Positions 1-11,099 of a stretch of 64,000 bases of DNA are shown piece after piece. The notes under the pieces are model-generated. The model searched no databases, was not told the origin of the DNA, and saw only the letters and a program-made list of their open reading frames with translations. Every line of letters begins with the position of its first letter. Position 1 is the stretch's first letter. The stretch is from Heliocidaris erythrogramma (lineage: Eukaryota > Echinodermata > Echinoidea > Camarodonta > Echinometridae), in the NCBI GenBank assembly GCA_025617745.1, contig CM046858.1:41833850-41897849 (forward strand). The letters run 5' to 3'. Position numbers and translations under genes: made by a program.

Positions 1-6
1 CGAAAC

Positions 7-555
7 TTGGGGATGAAGCAATGTCACATGCATTCACTTTTGCCGTGTTGCAAAGTGATGAAAAGCTCGGGCATCCTTACAAAGAGAATGGGGTGTATGA
101 AACAAGTTTTTGTAGTTATTTCATCTGTGATGCCCATCGGCATTTGTGTCACAAAGCTCGAAGGAACAAGTGCCTCAAGTGAATTTAATTACACTTTCCC
201 AGATATGGTTGGTGTTATAATTCAGTACTCGAACAGAGCACCGTTTTATCGCAATGGAAAGATTCTTAGCACAGGGTTTCGTGGTAGCCAGCAGGAACGT
301 TTCCAATTATCAAATAGTTTAACCATTGAAAATATCAGTCGTGATGATGAAGGGACCTATTTTTGTTTTGTGAAAAGAGACGGTACATACCTTCAAGAAT
401 TTACCAAAGAGCAATTCATTAAGTTCGTGGAATTCTTTCCTGGAGTATCTACATGCTATTCCTTTCGTTCAGAAGATTCTGGTCCTTGGGCTAAAACTTC
501 AGTGTGCAGCACCACTTGGAAGTCAGGATGGGTTCATAGCTTCCTACCAGGATAA
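7..555 (+). CDS. Immunoglobulin V-like domain exon (partial, possibly decayed gene)
   Basis: The 182-codon frame carries an Ig V-like pattern. Residues about 60-66 (FNYTFPD) fit the B strand, a stretch around 80-90 fits the C'-C'' region, and residues 104-120 (SLTIENISRDDEGTYFC) are the classic E-F strand motif ending in the F-strand cysteine (C120). The partner B-strand cysteine is not obvious. The first ~30 residues do not look like domain sequence, so the annotated start is probably not real and an upstream exon is likely. The frame stops at 553-555. The same frame downstream (about 556-655, then again to about 830) still reads as low-complexity protein-like sequence but with further stops, which suggests decay or an unseen splice site. 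Echinoderm genomes carry many secreted and membrane Ig proteins. I cannot assign this one to a named gene. Confidence 0.5.
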   Translation: MGMKQCHMHSLLPCCKVMKSSGILTKRMGCMKQVFVVISSVMPIGICVTKLEGTSASSEFNYTFPDMVGVIIQYSNRAPFYRNGKILSTGFRGSQQERFQLSNSLTIENISRDDEGTYFCFVKRDGTYLQEFTKEQFIKFVEFFPGVSTCYSFRSEDSGPWAKTSVCSTTWKSGWVHSFLPG

Positions 556-830
556 ATTGTCTACGCCCCTATACCCATCTCCACGCCTAAACGACACCCA
601 CATCTTGCAAAATATATGGATAAAGAAGGCGATGGTTGTATCATGCTGCTCCATGTTTGAGAACCTGGTGAAAGATGCTGGAGAGTGTGTCGACTTTCAG
701 AAGTACCCAAGTCTAAATCTGATTTCGATGTCACTACAATGGGAGTCCCTGACGAATGCAATGGTAGTCCTTCTGATAGGATGGGAACACTTAGAGATCA
801 TATTTTACTCCTCATTACAGGATTGATAAG

Positions 831-1128
831 ATTTGGATGGTCTTACGGTCTAATTTTGTAACATTATAATTCCTGATAGATATTTCACAGGAAATAGTAA
901 GATAAGACGTAAGAGAAATATTCAATACCGCTAAAATTAGATTCGGCACCTTTAATCTGGATATGTATCTAATAATTGTTTGTGACACACTATAGTACAA
1001 GAGGAAAATAGTGAATAAGACGTAGAGCACCATTAGCAGTCGTGGAAATATGCTGCGAGCCTGCGATGAATATTGGTGATGCGAATGTTCCCCGTGGGAA
1101 TTTGAGAAAAGGATCTAATGTTCAATAG
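831..1128. other. Non-coding stretch
   Basis: AT-rich sequence. I see no coding pattern, RNA gene or repeat boundary in it. Confidence 0.5.
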
Positions 1129-1311
1129 ATAAATAGGGATGTTAGAAAATTGATTAAAAAACAAAATAGAATGTTTAACATAGCTATAAAATCAAGTAAA
1201 AAATCTCACTGGGAAAGATATCAACAGTTAAGGAGAGAAGCAAAAAAGAAAATTGAATTTAATTATGTGTATTTTTCAAAGTATGATATGTGTAAAAGCT
1301 TTAAAATTTAA
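1129..1311 (+). mobile_element. LINE ORF2 fragment (endonuclease-RT linker)
   Basis: A short frame on the plus strand reads as a lysine/arginine-rich helical segment with the pattern W-x-x-Y-x-x-L-R-x-x-x-K-K-x-I. This is typical of the region between the endonuclease and reverse transcriptase domains of CR1/Jockey-type LINEs. There is a stop on both sides and no endonuclease or RT core is visible nearby, so this is a small dead fragment. The family assignment rests on motif recognition only. Confidence 0.45.
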
Positions 1312-1889
1312 AAATCTGTAATACGGTATGAGGGTATAGCGACCCTCATAATTCCGGATTTTATATATATGGGTGGGTTCAATGTTTGATTAGGCAAGTG
1401 AATTGGTGAAAGTGTATTAAAAACTTACATCCCATTCACTACCCTATATTGTGGTGATATTAATTTACTGTGAGAAAATAAATTTGACTAATGTAAAAGT
1501 AGGCATTAAAATCTGATTTTAACCTCTTCCGTGCCACCAGATTTTTGAGCAATTGTCAAAAATGAACTTTCAAGAGTTAAATATTAACTTTCAGTGAGTT
1601 TTTTTTTCTTGACCAAAATGGGCAAAGATATTTTGCATAGGAATAATATCATATTGAAGGCACAGTTTTCTGTATGAGGAAGAATTTTCAAGCCATACTG
1701 AGCCTAAACAAAATGTTCAACACTCAAATTTTGGGGCGGAATCTGCCCCCCCCCCCCCCCCACAGCATGGTAGGGGTTAATTATCCATGGATTCTTCACT
1801 AGTTTTATCTCCATGTTCAACACTAGTATAGAAACAAACTGTACGTTTGAAAAAAATGACAATTTGCATGTAAGGTAGAGAGATAACGA

Positions 1890-1921
<32 letters not shown>

Positions 1922-2427
1922 TCACTAGTGAGACATATGCATGTACGTGCAAAATCCTTTTGTGGCATACAATTGATATGATTTGTCATAATGATCAAGT
2001 GACCAGTGATTACATACAGGCAGTTTTCTGTTTCTACTCAGGGCTGGATCCAGGGGACCTTGCTTGTCATAAGGATATTTCATTGATGTTTGTGGGTGTG
2101 TATTGGACCCACTTTTTGTTTTGCTAATGACATTTTTTTTTTCTTTTTCTTTTTTTCTCTGGAGCTGCCCTGTTCATTCAATACGAAATTGAGACTCATG
2201 ATAAGAGATAATAAATAGAACTATAAACATGATACATAGGCTTGGTAAATCTAACGATGTAGCTTCAGCAACGATCGAAAGTCGGAATGAGGAAGGACAT
2301 TTTTATTATAAACCCTTACTGTGGAATTGCTGCAATTTAGCATAGATTTTACACTCATTTCCCATAGAAGAGTATTTATATGAGATACAAATTGCTAATC
2401 TACGTGCTGTTTCGATACTGGCACGAG
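1312..2427. repeat. Non-coding stretch with simple repeats
   Basis: There is no gene here. Visible elements are a poly-C run at 1746-1761, a (GA)n tract at about 1887-1921 and a T-rich tract at about 2131-2158. The short minus-strand frames over 1704-1998 are translations of the (GA)n tract and are not genes. Confidence 0.7.
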
Positions 2428-2639
2428 CAGTGCCGTAGCGTGGGTCAAGTGGCAAGAGGGGGGGGGGGGGTGGGGGGGGGGGGCAAGGGGATCATGTCTA
2501 ATTTTCACATTGGCTTCATCCTCTCCTTTACCTCCTCGCTTTTCTTTCCCTCCCCATTGATTTTCCCTTCTATTTGTCTCCCATTCCACTGGGGGGGGGG
2601 GGGGGGAGCACGAACCCCATGTCCAACGGTACGTCACTG
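2428..2639. mobile_element. MITE-like element with CAGTG ends and internal G runs
   Basis: The left end reads CAGTGCCGTAGCGTGGGT and the right end is an inverted, diverged counterpart ending in GTACGTCACTG. Two long G runs (about 2458-2482 and 2591-2606) lie inside. CAGTG-type ends recall hAT-like non-autonomous elements common in invertebrates. I find no clear 8-bp target duplication, so the superfamily is uncertain. Confidence 0.45.
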
Positions 2640-3130
2640 ATTTGATTTGATTTAATTGGTTTCCACGATCGGTTAACATAATGTACATAACAATACATAA
2701 CACAACATAACAATACTTCCTCACTAACAAAGATCCTAAAGCATTACACTGATATATGGGCATACAGCCAATCCGCAGGTCCCCTAAAAGCGCGCTATTT
2801 TATTTCCAGTTCTGACTATGAATACATAACAAGCAAGAACAACCAGGAACATCTCATTTGCAAACTATTGGATAGACTACTTATCATTATTGTCATGAGT
2901 TATACATCAAATAAAAGATGAGGGATCAGAGATTTGTGACATGATTTTATTGTGTTCGAAATAAAAGACGAAATTGGTAAAGAAAAATGTTGTTCGTTTT
3001 ATGACAAAAAATGGAAATGAAATGAAATATAAATCTAGCCAAAACTACCACAGTTTTATTGTGAGCCATGAACGTAAGGGACATTTTCTGTACTTTCCAA
3101 AGATTGAAATAACATTAATGTGCACTTCAT
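2640..3130. other. Non-coding stretch
   Basis: AT-rich sequence with no gene, RNA or clear repeat. Confidence 0.5.
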
Positions 3131-3389
3131 GACAGGGTCAGGATCCAACAATATGTAACCAATGTACACACCTTGTCTTTAAAATAGTCAATTCCAGCAT
3201 TCCGATTGGTTATCACCACGCAAGATGTTTTCTCACAGCCAGGCAACAGCTATGCGCGCTGTTTCATTCAACGCGCACTTAGTTACAGATGGCTCGCTTG
3301 CCAATCACAGGGCTAAGATTCTATGGTCTTGACCATGGTCTTGACAACGGATAATCTGCAGCTGAATATTGCTGGATCCTGACTCTGTC
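3131..3389. mobile_element. MITE with 24-bp terminal inverted repeats
   Basis: The left end (3131-3154, beginning GACAGGGTCAGGATCC) is matched in inverted form by 3366-3389 (ending GGATCCTGACTCTGTC), with two mismatches in 24 bp. The interior is non-coding. The inverted similarity may extend a few bases outward, and I could not define a target duplication. Confidence 0.7.
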
Positions 3390-3784
3390 ATAAATTTATG
3401 GATGTTTTGAATGTAACGATGAAAAAGATGAGATTCCAGCGTTTCCATACATACATGTATGTGTCTTGATGGCGGCTCATATACTTTTTATATGTCTTTT
3501 AACAACTTGAAATCTTGTGGGGGAAAAAAGGCTTTTGTATGACTATTTCATCAGTTGTTTTAAACAACTTATTTCTAAAATTCTGACTAAAACAAAATAT
3601 CCCTGTGTTGGTAAACTAATAACCAATCATTTAGTTTTGCAGAAAGTCTAATGAGCACAGCATTAATATTTATTGAAAAATATAACTTTAAAGATAACCA
3701 TGCGATACAGCCGACTGGGTGCAGGGAGAGAGTCCATGTCGAACACTGGAAATAAAATGCGCGATTTCTGCGCATTTGCACCCG
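3390..3784. other. Non-coding stretch
   Basis: AT-rich sequence between two MITEs, with no gene recognised. The short frames here are random. Confidence 0.5.
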
Positions 3785-4020
3785 AATAGATCTGTTTACT
3801 AAGTGATTCAAATTTATGGACGTTTCTTTCCTGATGACCTAGTAACGAGGTATTCCATTAACCTGTTATTAATGAATGAACTACAATACTTGGAATCCAG
3901 TTTGCATACATTACTTGTTGCTATGTCTGATAAGCCTCTGGCAAGCTTTCAGGTTGTCAAGAACAACCTTTGTTTCAAAAGTATGCATAAAATTTGAATA
4001 ACTTAGTAAACGGGTCTATT
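3785..4020. mobile_element. MITE, copy A of a three-copy family
   Basis: The ends at 3785-3818 and 3986-4020 are inverted copies of each other (AATAGAYCYGTTTACTAAGT at the outer edge). Reversed, the interior matches 62430-62620 over its whole length, including GGTTGTTCTTGACAACCTGA. A shorter relative lies at 4851-4937. It is a non-coding, hairpin-capable element of about 236 bp. The superfamily is unknown. Confidence 0.7.
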
Positions 4021-4132
4021 GTGGTTAGACTGCATACAATCCCCTTAAAATTAGCGGCAGTTTTGACATGGAATTGGTATTTGCATCGAGAAGGCATTAT
4101 TACGACCATAAAGAAGCTGGTGATCAATCACT

Positions 4133-4392
4133 TTGAACATGATGACAAAGAGAGTGGACAAAATATACAGCTCCTCATTGTACCCTCCACAACTGCTCTG
4201 GTAGACAAAAGAACATCCCTTCATTGCTATTATGTAAAATAAGTAGAACAGGTGAATATGCATGTGACACCTGTTCTACATAAATTTATATAATAGCAAT
4301 GAAGGAATGTTCTTTTGTCTACCAAAGCAATTAAGGAATATACAATGAGGAGCTGTATATTTTGTCCGCTTCTTTGTTTGCCATGTTCATGG
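4133..4392. mobile_element. Foldback (long-arm palindromic) element
   Basis: Two arms of about 100 bp (core arms about 4146-4245 and 4262-4376) are near-perfect inverted copies around a short loop, sharing for example GGACAAAATATACAGCTCCT and its complement. Weaker similarity continues outwards. Frames across it are artefacts of the palindrome. It could be a foldback MITE or a local inverted duplication. Confidence 0.7.
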
Positions 4393-4850
4393 TGAATGAG
4401 CCGTGTAGATCATAATACACCCAGCAGAAATATATGATTGATAGTGAGAACAAAAATAGGAGGCAATCTGATATGATATCAACTTGTGAAAGAGGTTCAG
4501 AGAAAGAGACAGACCAGACAGGAAAACACATTGATATAGAAAGACAGACAGGCAGGGAGACGAAGAGAGAGAGAGATACGATATTTCAAATATTTAGGGC
4601 AAATAACCTACGTGTTTATTGAAATCGCCATTTAAAAGCCTGATGAAAGCCTATGAAACTTCATACTGCATTATGAAAATATAACTATTTCTCTACCGGC
4701 CAGTGAAAATTCCGTCCGATTTGGTCCAGTAGGTAGGAAGAAATATAGATGTTCTGTTGTAAAGCATATCATGCATGTCATGGGTCGCTTTCTTCGATCT
4801 TTTGTCACTTGGATGTTCTTGGCATCCATATGAATGCAAATATTTTGTTC
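4393..4850. other. Non-coding stretch with purine-rich tract
   Basis: A purine-rich GA/GACA tract lies at about 4490-4582. No gene was recognised. Confidence 0.5.
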
Positions 4851-4937
4851 ACAATAGACATATTTACTTACATATTCAATTTTATGCGTACCATTTTAAG
4901 AAAGGTTGTTCCTGACGACCTGAAAACTTGCCAAAAG
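4851..4937 (-). mobile_element. MITE fragment, copy C of the 3785-4020 family
   Basis: This segment begins CAATAGACATATTTACTTAC and includes GGTTGTTCCTGACGACCTGA, matching one end and the core of the element at 3785-4020 in reverse orientation. The other end is absent. Confidence 0.6.
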
Positions 4938-5385
4938 TGAAGTAAATAATATCTTCCTAAAACAGATCAAGACAGGCCTTTCGTTAAACAGGCTCACAAT
5001 TTTAATTAATCATTCATTTTCAATCAGAAATGACTAGCATGTTTAAATGTCTGATAACCGCTTATATTTTTACATTCATTATTTTATTTTAGTGTTGGAA
5101 AATAATATCCAATGCACTTTGTCTGCACCAACAATAACATCAACAGGAATTATGACGATAAACGAAGCATTGCCTTTTTAACAACTAGGCCTACATGTAT
5201 AGCGAATGAAAACAAAACTAGTAACTTCCTTTTCAAACCGTTTAAAAGGAGTGGGAAAGTGTTAATTGTGCTTTGTGAGCCTCTCTTCTGCCAAATGGAT
5301 GGAAGGGACTTACAATATGTGTTATTTAGTGACTATTTCACCAAAGCGGATGAGGTTTTCGCAGAGATGCTGATAATTAGTTATA
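4938..5385. other. Non-coding stretch
   Basis: Contains the first part of a 151-codon open frame (5112-5567). The frame runs without change into the terminal repeat of the next transposon, has no recognisable domain and is probably fortuitous. Confidence 0.45.
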
Positions 5386-6319
5386 CAGTGTATCCCCAAA
5401 AAGGAAACCGGATTTCAGGGCAGAACTTTCCTATCATAATGAATAATTTCCTTGATGAGATATACATGTATGAAAAGCTCTGCTTCTCTATAAAAATGCT
5501 GAAAATTAAACAATCCATCATTAGCCTGCTTGACCGCCAGCTGACCACAGAACGGTGTTCATCGTAACAAAATTCTCTTCCGATTTGACAGTTCTTCTCG
5601 ACCAGATGACCCTTGCTGACAATGAAGCTCGTCCCTTCTTGCTGATATTTTGCTATGTTTCTCCATAAACTAGACTGGAACGTCGCGATCTGGAAATCTC
5701 TCATGGAAGGCTGCATCATCTTGCTGCAGGCTCCCAGATCGAGCCTATTCCGTTACGATAAACACCCTATGTTCTTTGGTCAGCTGCATGATCAGGCAAG
5801 TCAATGACGGTTTAATTTTCAGCCTGTTTATACCCCAACCATCTCTTATGTTCCTTCTCATTCCCCATGTTTGTGTAAATTCACCCAAGCATTTAGTTAC
5901 ATAGTTAATTGTCATCTGTTAGGCCAGGAGAGCTGAATGGCTTCTCATTCAACTATCCACTCACTTTGGCAGAAATTGAGCGCGTTTTAATTTTACTTGA
6001 TCTCCGGCATACATCATTCATTTTATGCGCATGGGGTGTCATATAAGTGGGACATTTTTTTTCTTTTTTCATGCAGAATGATTACGTTTACTACCCTAAA
6101 AACTCAAAGCTGTAATTTGTGCGTGCAAATGAATTTTCGGTACCACCATTTTCCATTATTTTATTTTAATCAAGCGTGAATTATGAATAATAAGTTGTAC
6201 GTCAAATGAAAGAGGAGAAGTAAAGCTTTTCATAGATGTATTATCTAATCAAGGAAATTTTCATAATGACAGAAAATTTCTGTCATGAAATCCGGTTTCT
6301 TTTTTTCTTGGACACACCG
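5386..6319. mobile_element. Non-autonomous Tc1/mariner-like element, 934 bp, TA target site
   Basis: The terminal inverted repeats are about 130 bp and diverged. The left end begins CAGTGTATCCCCAAAAAGGA, and the right end, read in reverse, begins CGGTGTGTCCAAGAAAAAAA. Inverted similarity continues to about 5520 and from about 6186. The element is flanked by TA at 5384-5385 and 6320-6321, the duplication made by Tc1/mariner-type transposases. No transposase is encoded. Confidence 0.7.
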
Positions 6320-7012
6320 TATTTCATGATATTAAACCATATTCAAAAGGTATGTTTTGTGGAATACCTACCAACATGTATACCCCACTATTTTTTATTT
6401 TTTTTTACACAATTCGGTAATCTTTATACTTTTTCGTCTTTCCGTTTCCTTAGTTTCAGTCAATGATTTAGGCATGGAAAGAACATAGGCCATGTCAATT
6501 GTATTTAGCAGTCATACAGTAAGAAATATATATCGAGACAATAACAGCAACAATCCATTGGTAACAAAAAATGCACATATCAAACTAATAATATTAAAGG
6601 AAAATTATGAATGGAGAATAAAGACTCACTAAAACAGAAAATAAGCTATTAAACCCTCATTTTATTTAGTGATGTCTCGTTACAATTCTTTGTTTCGTAT
6701 ATATTATGAAGACATGTGATATAAATACCATGAACGAATGAGCATTGATACCCATATTGCACCTATTAGACTAATAATATTATATTAAAAACAAAAATCA
6801 AACAAAACTCAATAAACATTGCATTATAACATAAATTATCCCTTTTCTGTATAATGATGATATGTCGTGTTATAACTATACCTCCTAATGGATTTTGAAA
6901 AGAATATTAACACGGATCAGAAAACATGTTTATGGAGGTTACATCTCGTTTTCCCGAAGGTTCATGATTACGACAATATAATAGAAACCTACATATTTTT
7001 TTTTTTTTGATT

Positions 7013-7275
7013 ACGAATCTTTTGAATAATGAACCCTAGTTCATTTTCGAAATTAGGAACCCTTTTTCATTATCGGAAATAAGAACCCTCTTTCATTTTT
7101 GGCATTACGAAGTTACCCTATTTTTGGAATTACGAACCCTATTTTCGGAATTATGAACCTTCGTATATACGAACCTTTGGAATTATAAACTTTCAGAGTA
7201 ATTATATTATGAACCCCTATTTCATTTTCAGAATTATAAACCCCCACCTTTGGAAAAACGGGGGCCTGCCCCCTT
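7013..7275. repeat. Degenerate short tandem repeat inside the array
   Basis: A unit of roughly 30-35 bp built around ATTATGAACCCTATTTCATT recurs about eight times with many changes. The stretch ends at a GGGGGCCTGCCCCC hairpin. It interrupts one unit of the larger array. Confidence 0.6.
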
Positions 7276-8037
7276 TCTGGATTCAAAGTGAAACGTTCAT
7301 ACCATAAATGCACATATCAAACGAGTAACATGAAATGAAAAAACAAAATATATGAAGAACTAGTACCGAAATATAATATAAATGAACCTCCTTTTGCATT
7401 AATGATATGTCGTTACAGTTTTATGTTTCGTTATACATCATAGAGTATTAAAAAATGAAATAAATACAATTAACAAATGGGCGTTGATACCAAAAATGCA
7501 CGTGTCAAACGAGTAATATCATATTAAAAATATACATGGAGGATAAACACACATTTCAATATGACATAAATTTCTTTCTTCTGTATTTAAAGATATGTCG
7601 TTACGATTCTACGTTAAAACAATATAACCCCAAATAAAATTTCAAAAGAATATAGTAACACCGATCAGAAAAATGGTATCCTTTTTATATGTCTGTATAT
7701 ACATTGTTTTGTTTCCTTAATTAATTAGTTTTAGTAAAAGATTTCAGTATAAACAAAACAAAGATTGTAATATTCGTATTTCCAAATTATAGAGCAAAAT
7801 ATGGCATGGGTACAATATTCGAATAAAGATAAACAAGCGAGTAACATCGAAAAAAATACATAAATGGAAACTAATACTCACTGCAATGTGACATAAGTTT
7901 AGCCCTTTTTAAAAATGTGATGATATATGGCTATAATCCTATGTTTCTTCTGTGTATCTAATACATACATGTATGTATGCATATCTCTCTCAAATAATGA
8001 AAAAAAGAAAAAACAACGATCAGAAAACTTTAGGCAC

Positions 8038-9595
8038 GTTCACACGTAGAGCGATAGCATCGTAGCTATCGAGGTGTCGATGCTATTTTGGTGAAGACCA
8101 GATAGTGTCGAGACCAAACGCTGTCTGAACGCAGATAGTCACGAGATAGAAGCGAGTTTCCAAACTATTCTTGCAGCGAGTTTAGCAGGAGTAAATCTCA
8201 GGATCCAGCGACAAAGCATCGACGCTTTGCGGTAGACCACCCACCGCGCTTGTGACTATTTGTCGTGTGAGCGCAATTGCTGCTATCTTCACTTGCTGCT
8301 ATTATAATTCTATCTGTTTCATGTGGTGCTATAATATAATGCAATGTATGTATTCATGTGATGTACCCTCTTCCCTACTTTTTTTTCTATTATCATTCTG
8401 TCTGTTTCATCTGGTACTGTAATGTAATGTATGCATTCATGTGATGTATATAGGGGTATAGTAGGGTAATGTGTATACTGTGTGGTAAGGAAGGGGTTTT
8501 TTTTTTTTTGGGGGGGGGGTTCCTTTTTTTAAATCTTTTTCTTTTTTATATATGTGACCAGGCACCACAAAACCACCCAAAAGTCGCACTGTGTGATTTT
8601 CAGTTAGAGATCAATCAATGTGTTTTGGTTGGCATGCATGGTCAAATTTTAGTTTTGGGTATTTCCTGAAAGAGTATACTTTTTTCTAAGTAATCTAAAA
8701 TGTGGAGGCACCAAACAATCTAGAAGTGGTATTTTTGCCAGCTTTTTATCAGACTTATGTGTGTCTTCTCTGGATTTTGTTGTATTACTTTTCTTTTTCA
8801 CGACCCTGAATACTTTATATTTTAATCTCCCATAAATCTCCCGGAGTAAGTTCTTGCATTGATACTTGTGCACTATGATAAACAGGATATGTCTATGTAG
8901 TATGCCAAGTTTTAGGACAATCTGATAATCCCTTCATAGAAATTTTCCTTGAGTTCTAATCCTCCATTTGTCACCTTATCACAACACTTTGCAAGTCAGA
9001 GTGCTTCAATAGACTGCAAATTTTAAACCCTTATTAAGAAGTAACATTATGAGGGACTGTGCATTCTTCTCTTTGTACTTTGAGTTATGAACATCCAATG
9101 AGTTATATATCATTTTAAAGCTGAGAATCTGCTCTTTCAGAATCAGACCTTAACTAAAGTATGATGTGGTCTTTAGATATTGATTTACATGTGCTTACCA
9201 GAGAATATAGTGTGCATGCATGTGTTTTATTTTGGCATAAGATTGGAGTTCAGTCAATTTTGACATGTACAAGGTTTATTTAAAATTAAGTATTATAACA
9301 CATGTATTTGCTACTTGATTGTATTATCGATATTACAAATGAATTGTTATTGTGTTATTATGTTGATTTATGAAGACATATAACTTCCGCGCGTTTGACC
9401 ATGCATACCAATTATACTCGGATCACTCTGTGTGGTGCAGTAATTATTGTTTTGGCAGCAGGTGAGCGATGAATAGTCACGAGTGGGTGATAGAAGCAAG
9501 TCGATCACGGACTGTCTGAACGTACTGGAAATATTTTTGAAACTTACATAGCATCGATGCTAACATAGCATCGATGCTATGTACTACGTGTGAAC
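8038..9595. mobile_element. Non-autonomous DNA transposon with GTTCACACGTAG ends
   Basis: The left end (8038-8049, GTTCACACGTAG) is matched in inverse at 9584-9595. Both are followed inward by nested ATAGCATCGATGCTAT-type palindromes. The array resumes on both sides, which defines the insertion. Inside are a duplicated block (about 8310-8365 and 8393-8450) and a second inverted pair (near 8556-8645 and 9385-9440) that may be a nested element. No transposase gene is present. The target duplication is unclear. Confidence 0.6.
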
Positions 9596-9936
9596 ATAAC
9601 TATTATGTCCATTCATTCATGGCTACGTCGTTTCTATACTTAATTGGACTTAAATAAGTCTGATTACTTGTATTTACAAATTAAACAATGAAATGATGAT
9701 ATAGGTACAAAGAACTACTGAAACTTTGATGCCACAAACGAGTAATATGAAAAAGAAACTACATTAATGAAGAACAAATACCCACTGTAATAGTTCATAA
9801 GTTATCCTGCTTTTCAATTGGTTAATATATCGCTCCAATTCTATTTCTCGTATATATCTACATTATTTTTCAAATAATAAAAAAGAGAAAAAAAGAGAAC
9901 GCAAGAGAAACCCAACAACGCCGACCATACACTTAA

Positions 9937-10375
9937 AGACCTCAGCCTGACCCAAAACAACCATATATTGACGTAAAGCTTAGTAAACAAAGAATATAAT
10001 TACCCTGGTTATTCATAAATTTTCGTCTCCGTTTATCCATAAAAAATAAAAAAGATAATTTTTTGGTCCGCCCCCTCCCTATGGCGTAACACTGCAGGGG
10101 GTCGCTAGACGTGTGACGACATGTCATGTATACAGCTCCGAGTGCGTCTACACGATATGTCGTCATCAAATTTTCACCCCCCCCCCCCCCCCCCCCCCCA
10201 AAGTAGCGTTCCTCAGAGACGGGGCCCAAACCACCGGGGCTCAACATTCGGGACGCTGTTACTCATTCCACAGGAAACGGAATCTCATGAAGTTGGTTTC
10301 AATTTGTTCAGAAAATATATAGCTCCCCGTGGATGAATAAAGGGTATATTTCAAAATTCGGTCAGGCTGAGGTCT
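9937..10375. mobile_element. MITE, 439 bp, TTAA target site, 16-bp perfect terminal repeats
   Basis: AGACCTCAGCCTGACC at 9937-9952 is repeated exactly in inverse at 10360-10375. TTAA flanks both ends (9933-9936 and 10376-10379), as in piggyBac and Kolobok superfamilies. A C run lies at about 10177-10199. The element splits a unit of the surrounding array. It has no coding capacity. Confidence 0.8.
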
Positions 10376-10478
10376 TTAAACATGAAATGTTACGTCGTTT
10401 ACTTACTTAATTAGTCTTAGTAAAAGATTTAAGCACGAACAGAACATAATTATCTATATTTACAAATTATAGGGTTAA

Positions 10479-10842
10479 ACAGGAAGCTGAGTTCTGAGAA
10501 AGGTGATTTTTTTTTAATTTTTAAATCTTATTCCTTTTATGAGATTCTTGAAGAACATTATGGTAGATATGTCCCCTGAAATGGATTGCTCTTCAAATGC
10601 CCTTAAATTCGAAATATGACGAGAAATAGTCGGGCTGAACATTCATGCCACATGTGTGTGCAGTCCCATATATCCATTTCTGTGTGCGGTGCATGTGCTT
10701 TTCAGCAATTTCTTATAATTCTGATGATTCGAAAACATCACAGGATAAACCAATTCTGATGTAGGTATGACCAAACTTTCCTAAATGCTTTAAAACAGTT
10801 TCTTTCACAATGTAATTGCATGACCAGAACTCAACATAATGT
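10479..10842. mobile_element. MITE, about 364 bp, TTAA target site
   Basis: The ends ACAGGAAGCTGAGTTCTG and (inverse) ACATTATGTTGAGTTCTG lie inside TTAA at 10475-10478 and 10843-10846. The array sequence (a TATAGAGTAAAA-type block) is interrupted here. It is non-coding. Confidence 0.6.
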
Positions 10843-11099
10843 TTAAAATATCATATACACTCTAAATACAATTTACTATTTTTATTGTATATTATAGAGT
10901 AAAAATATATGAACAAACGAACGTAATACCAAAAATGCACCTGCCAAACGAATATCATCATACTAAAAACAGAAATGGAGGATACATACACATTGCAATA
11001 TAACATAAGTTATCTTTCTTTTGTATATGAAGATATGTAGTCACAATTCTTCGTTTCATGAATATTATTGAATATTATTCCAAATGAAATTTCAAAAGA

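Noticed and set aside
5112-5567. 151-codon frame as a gene
   Set aside because: It runs through the terminal repeat of a DNA transposon and shows no domain.
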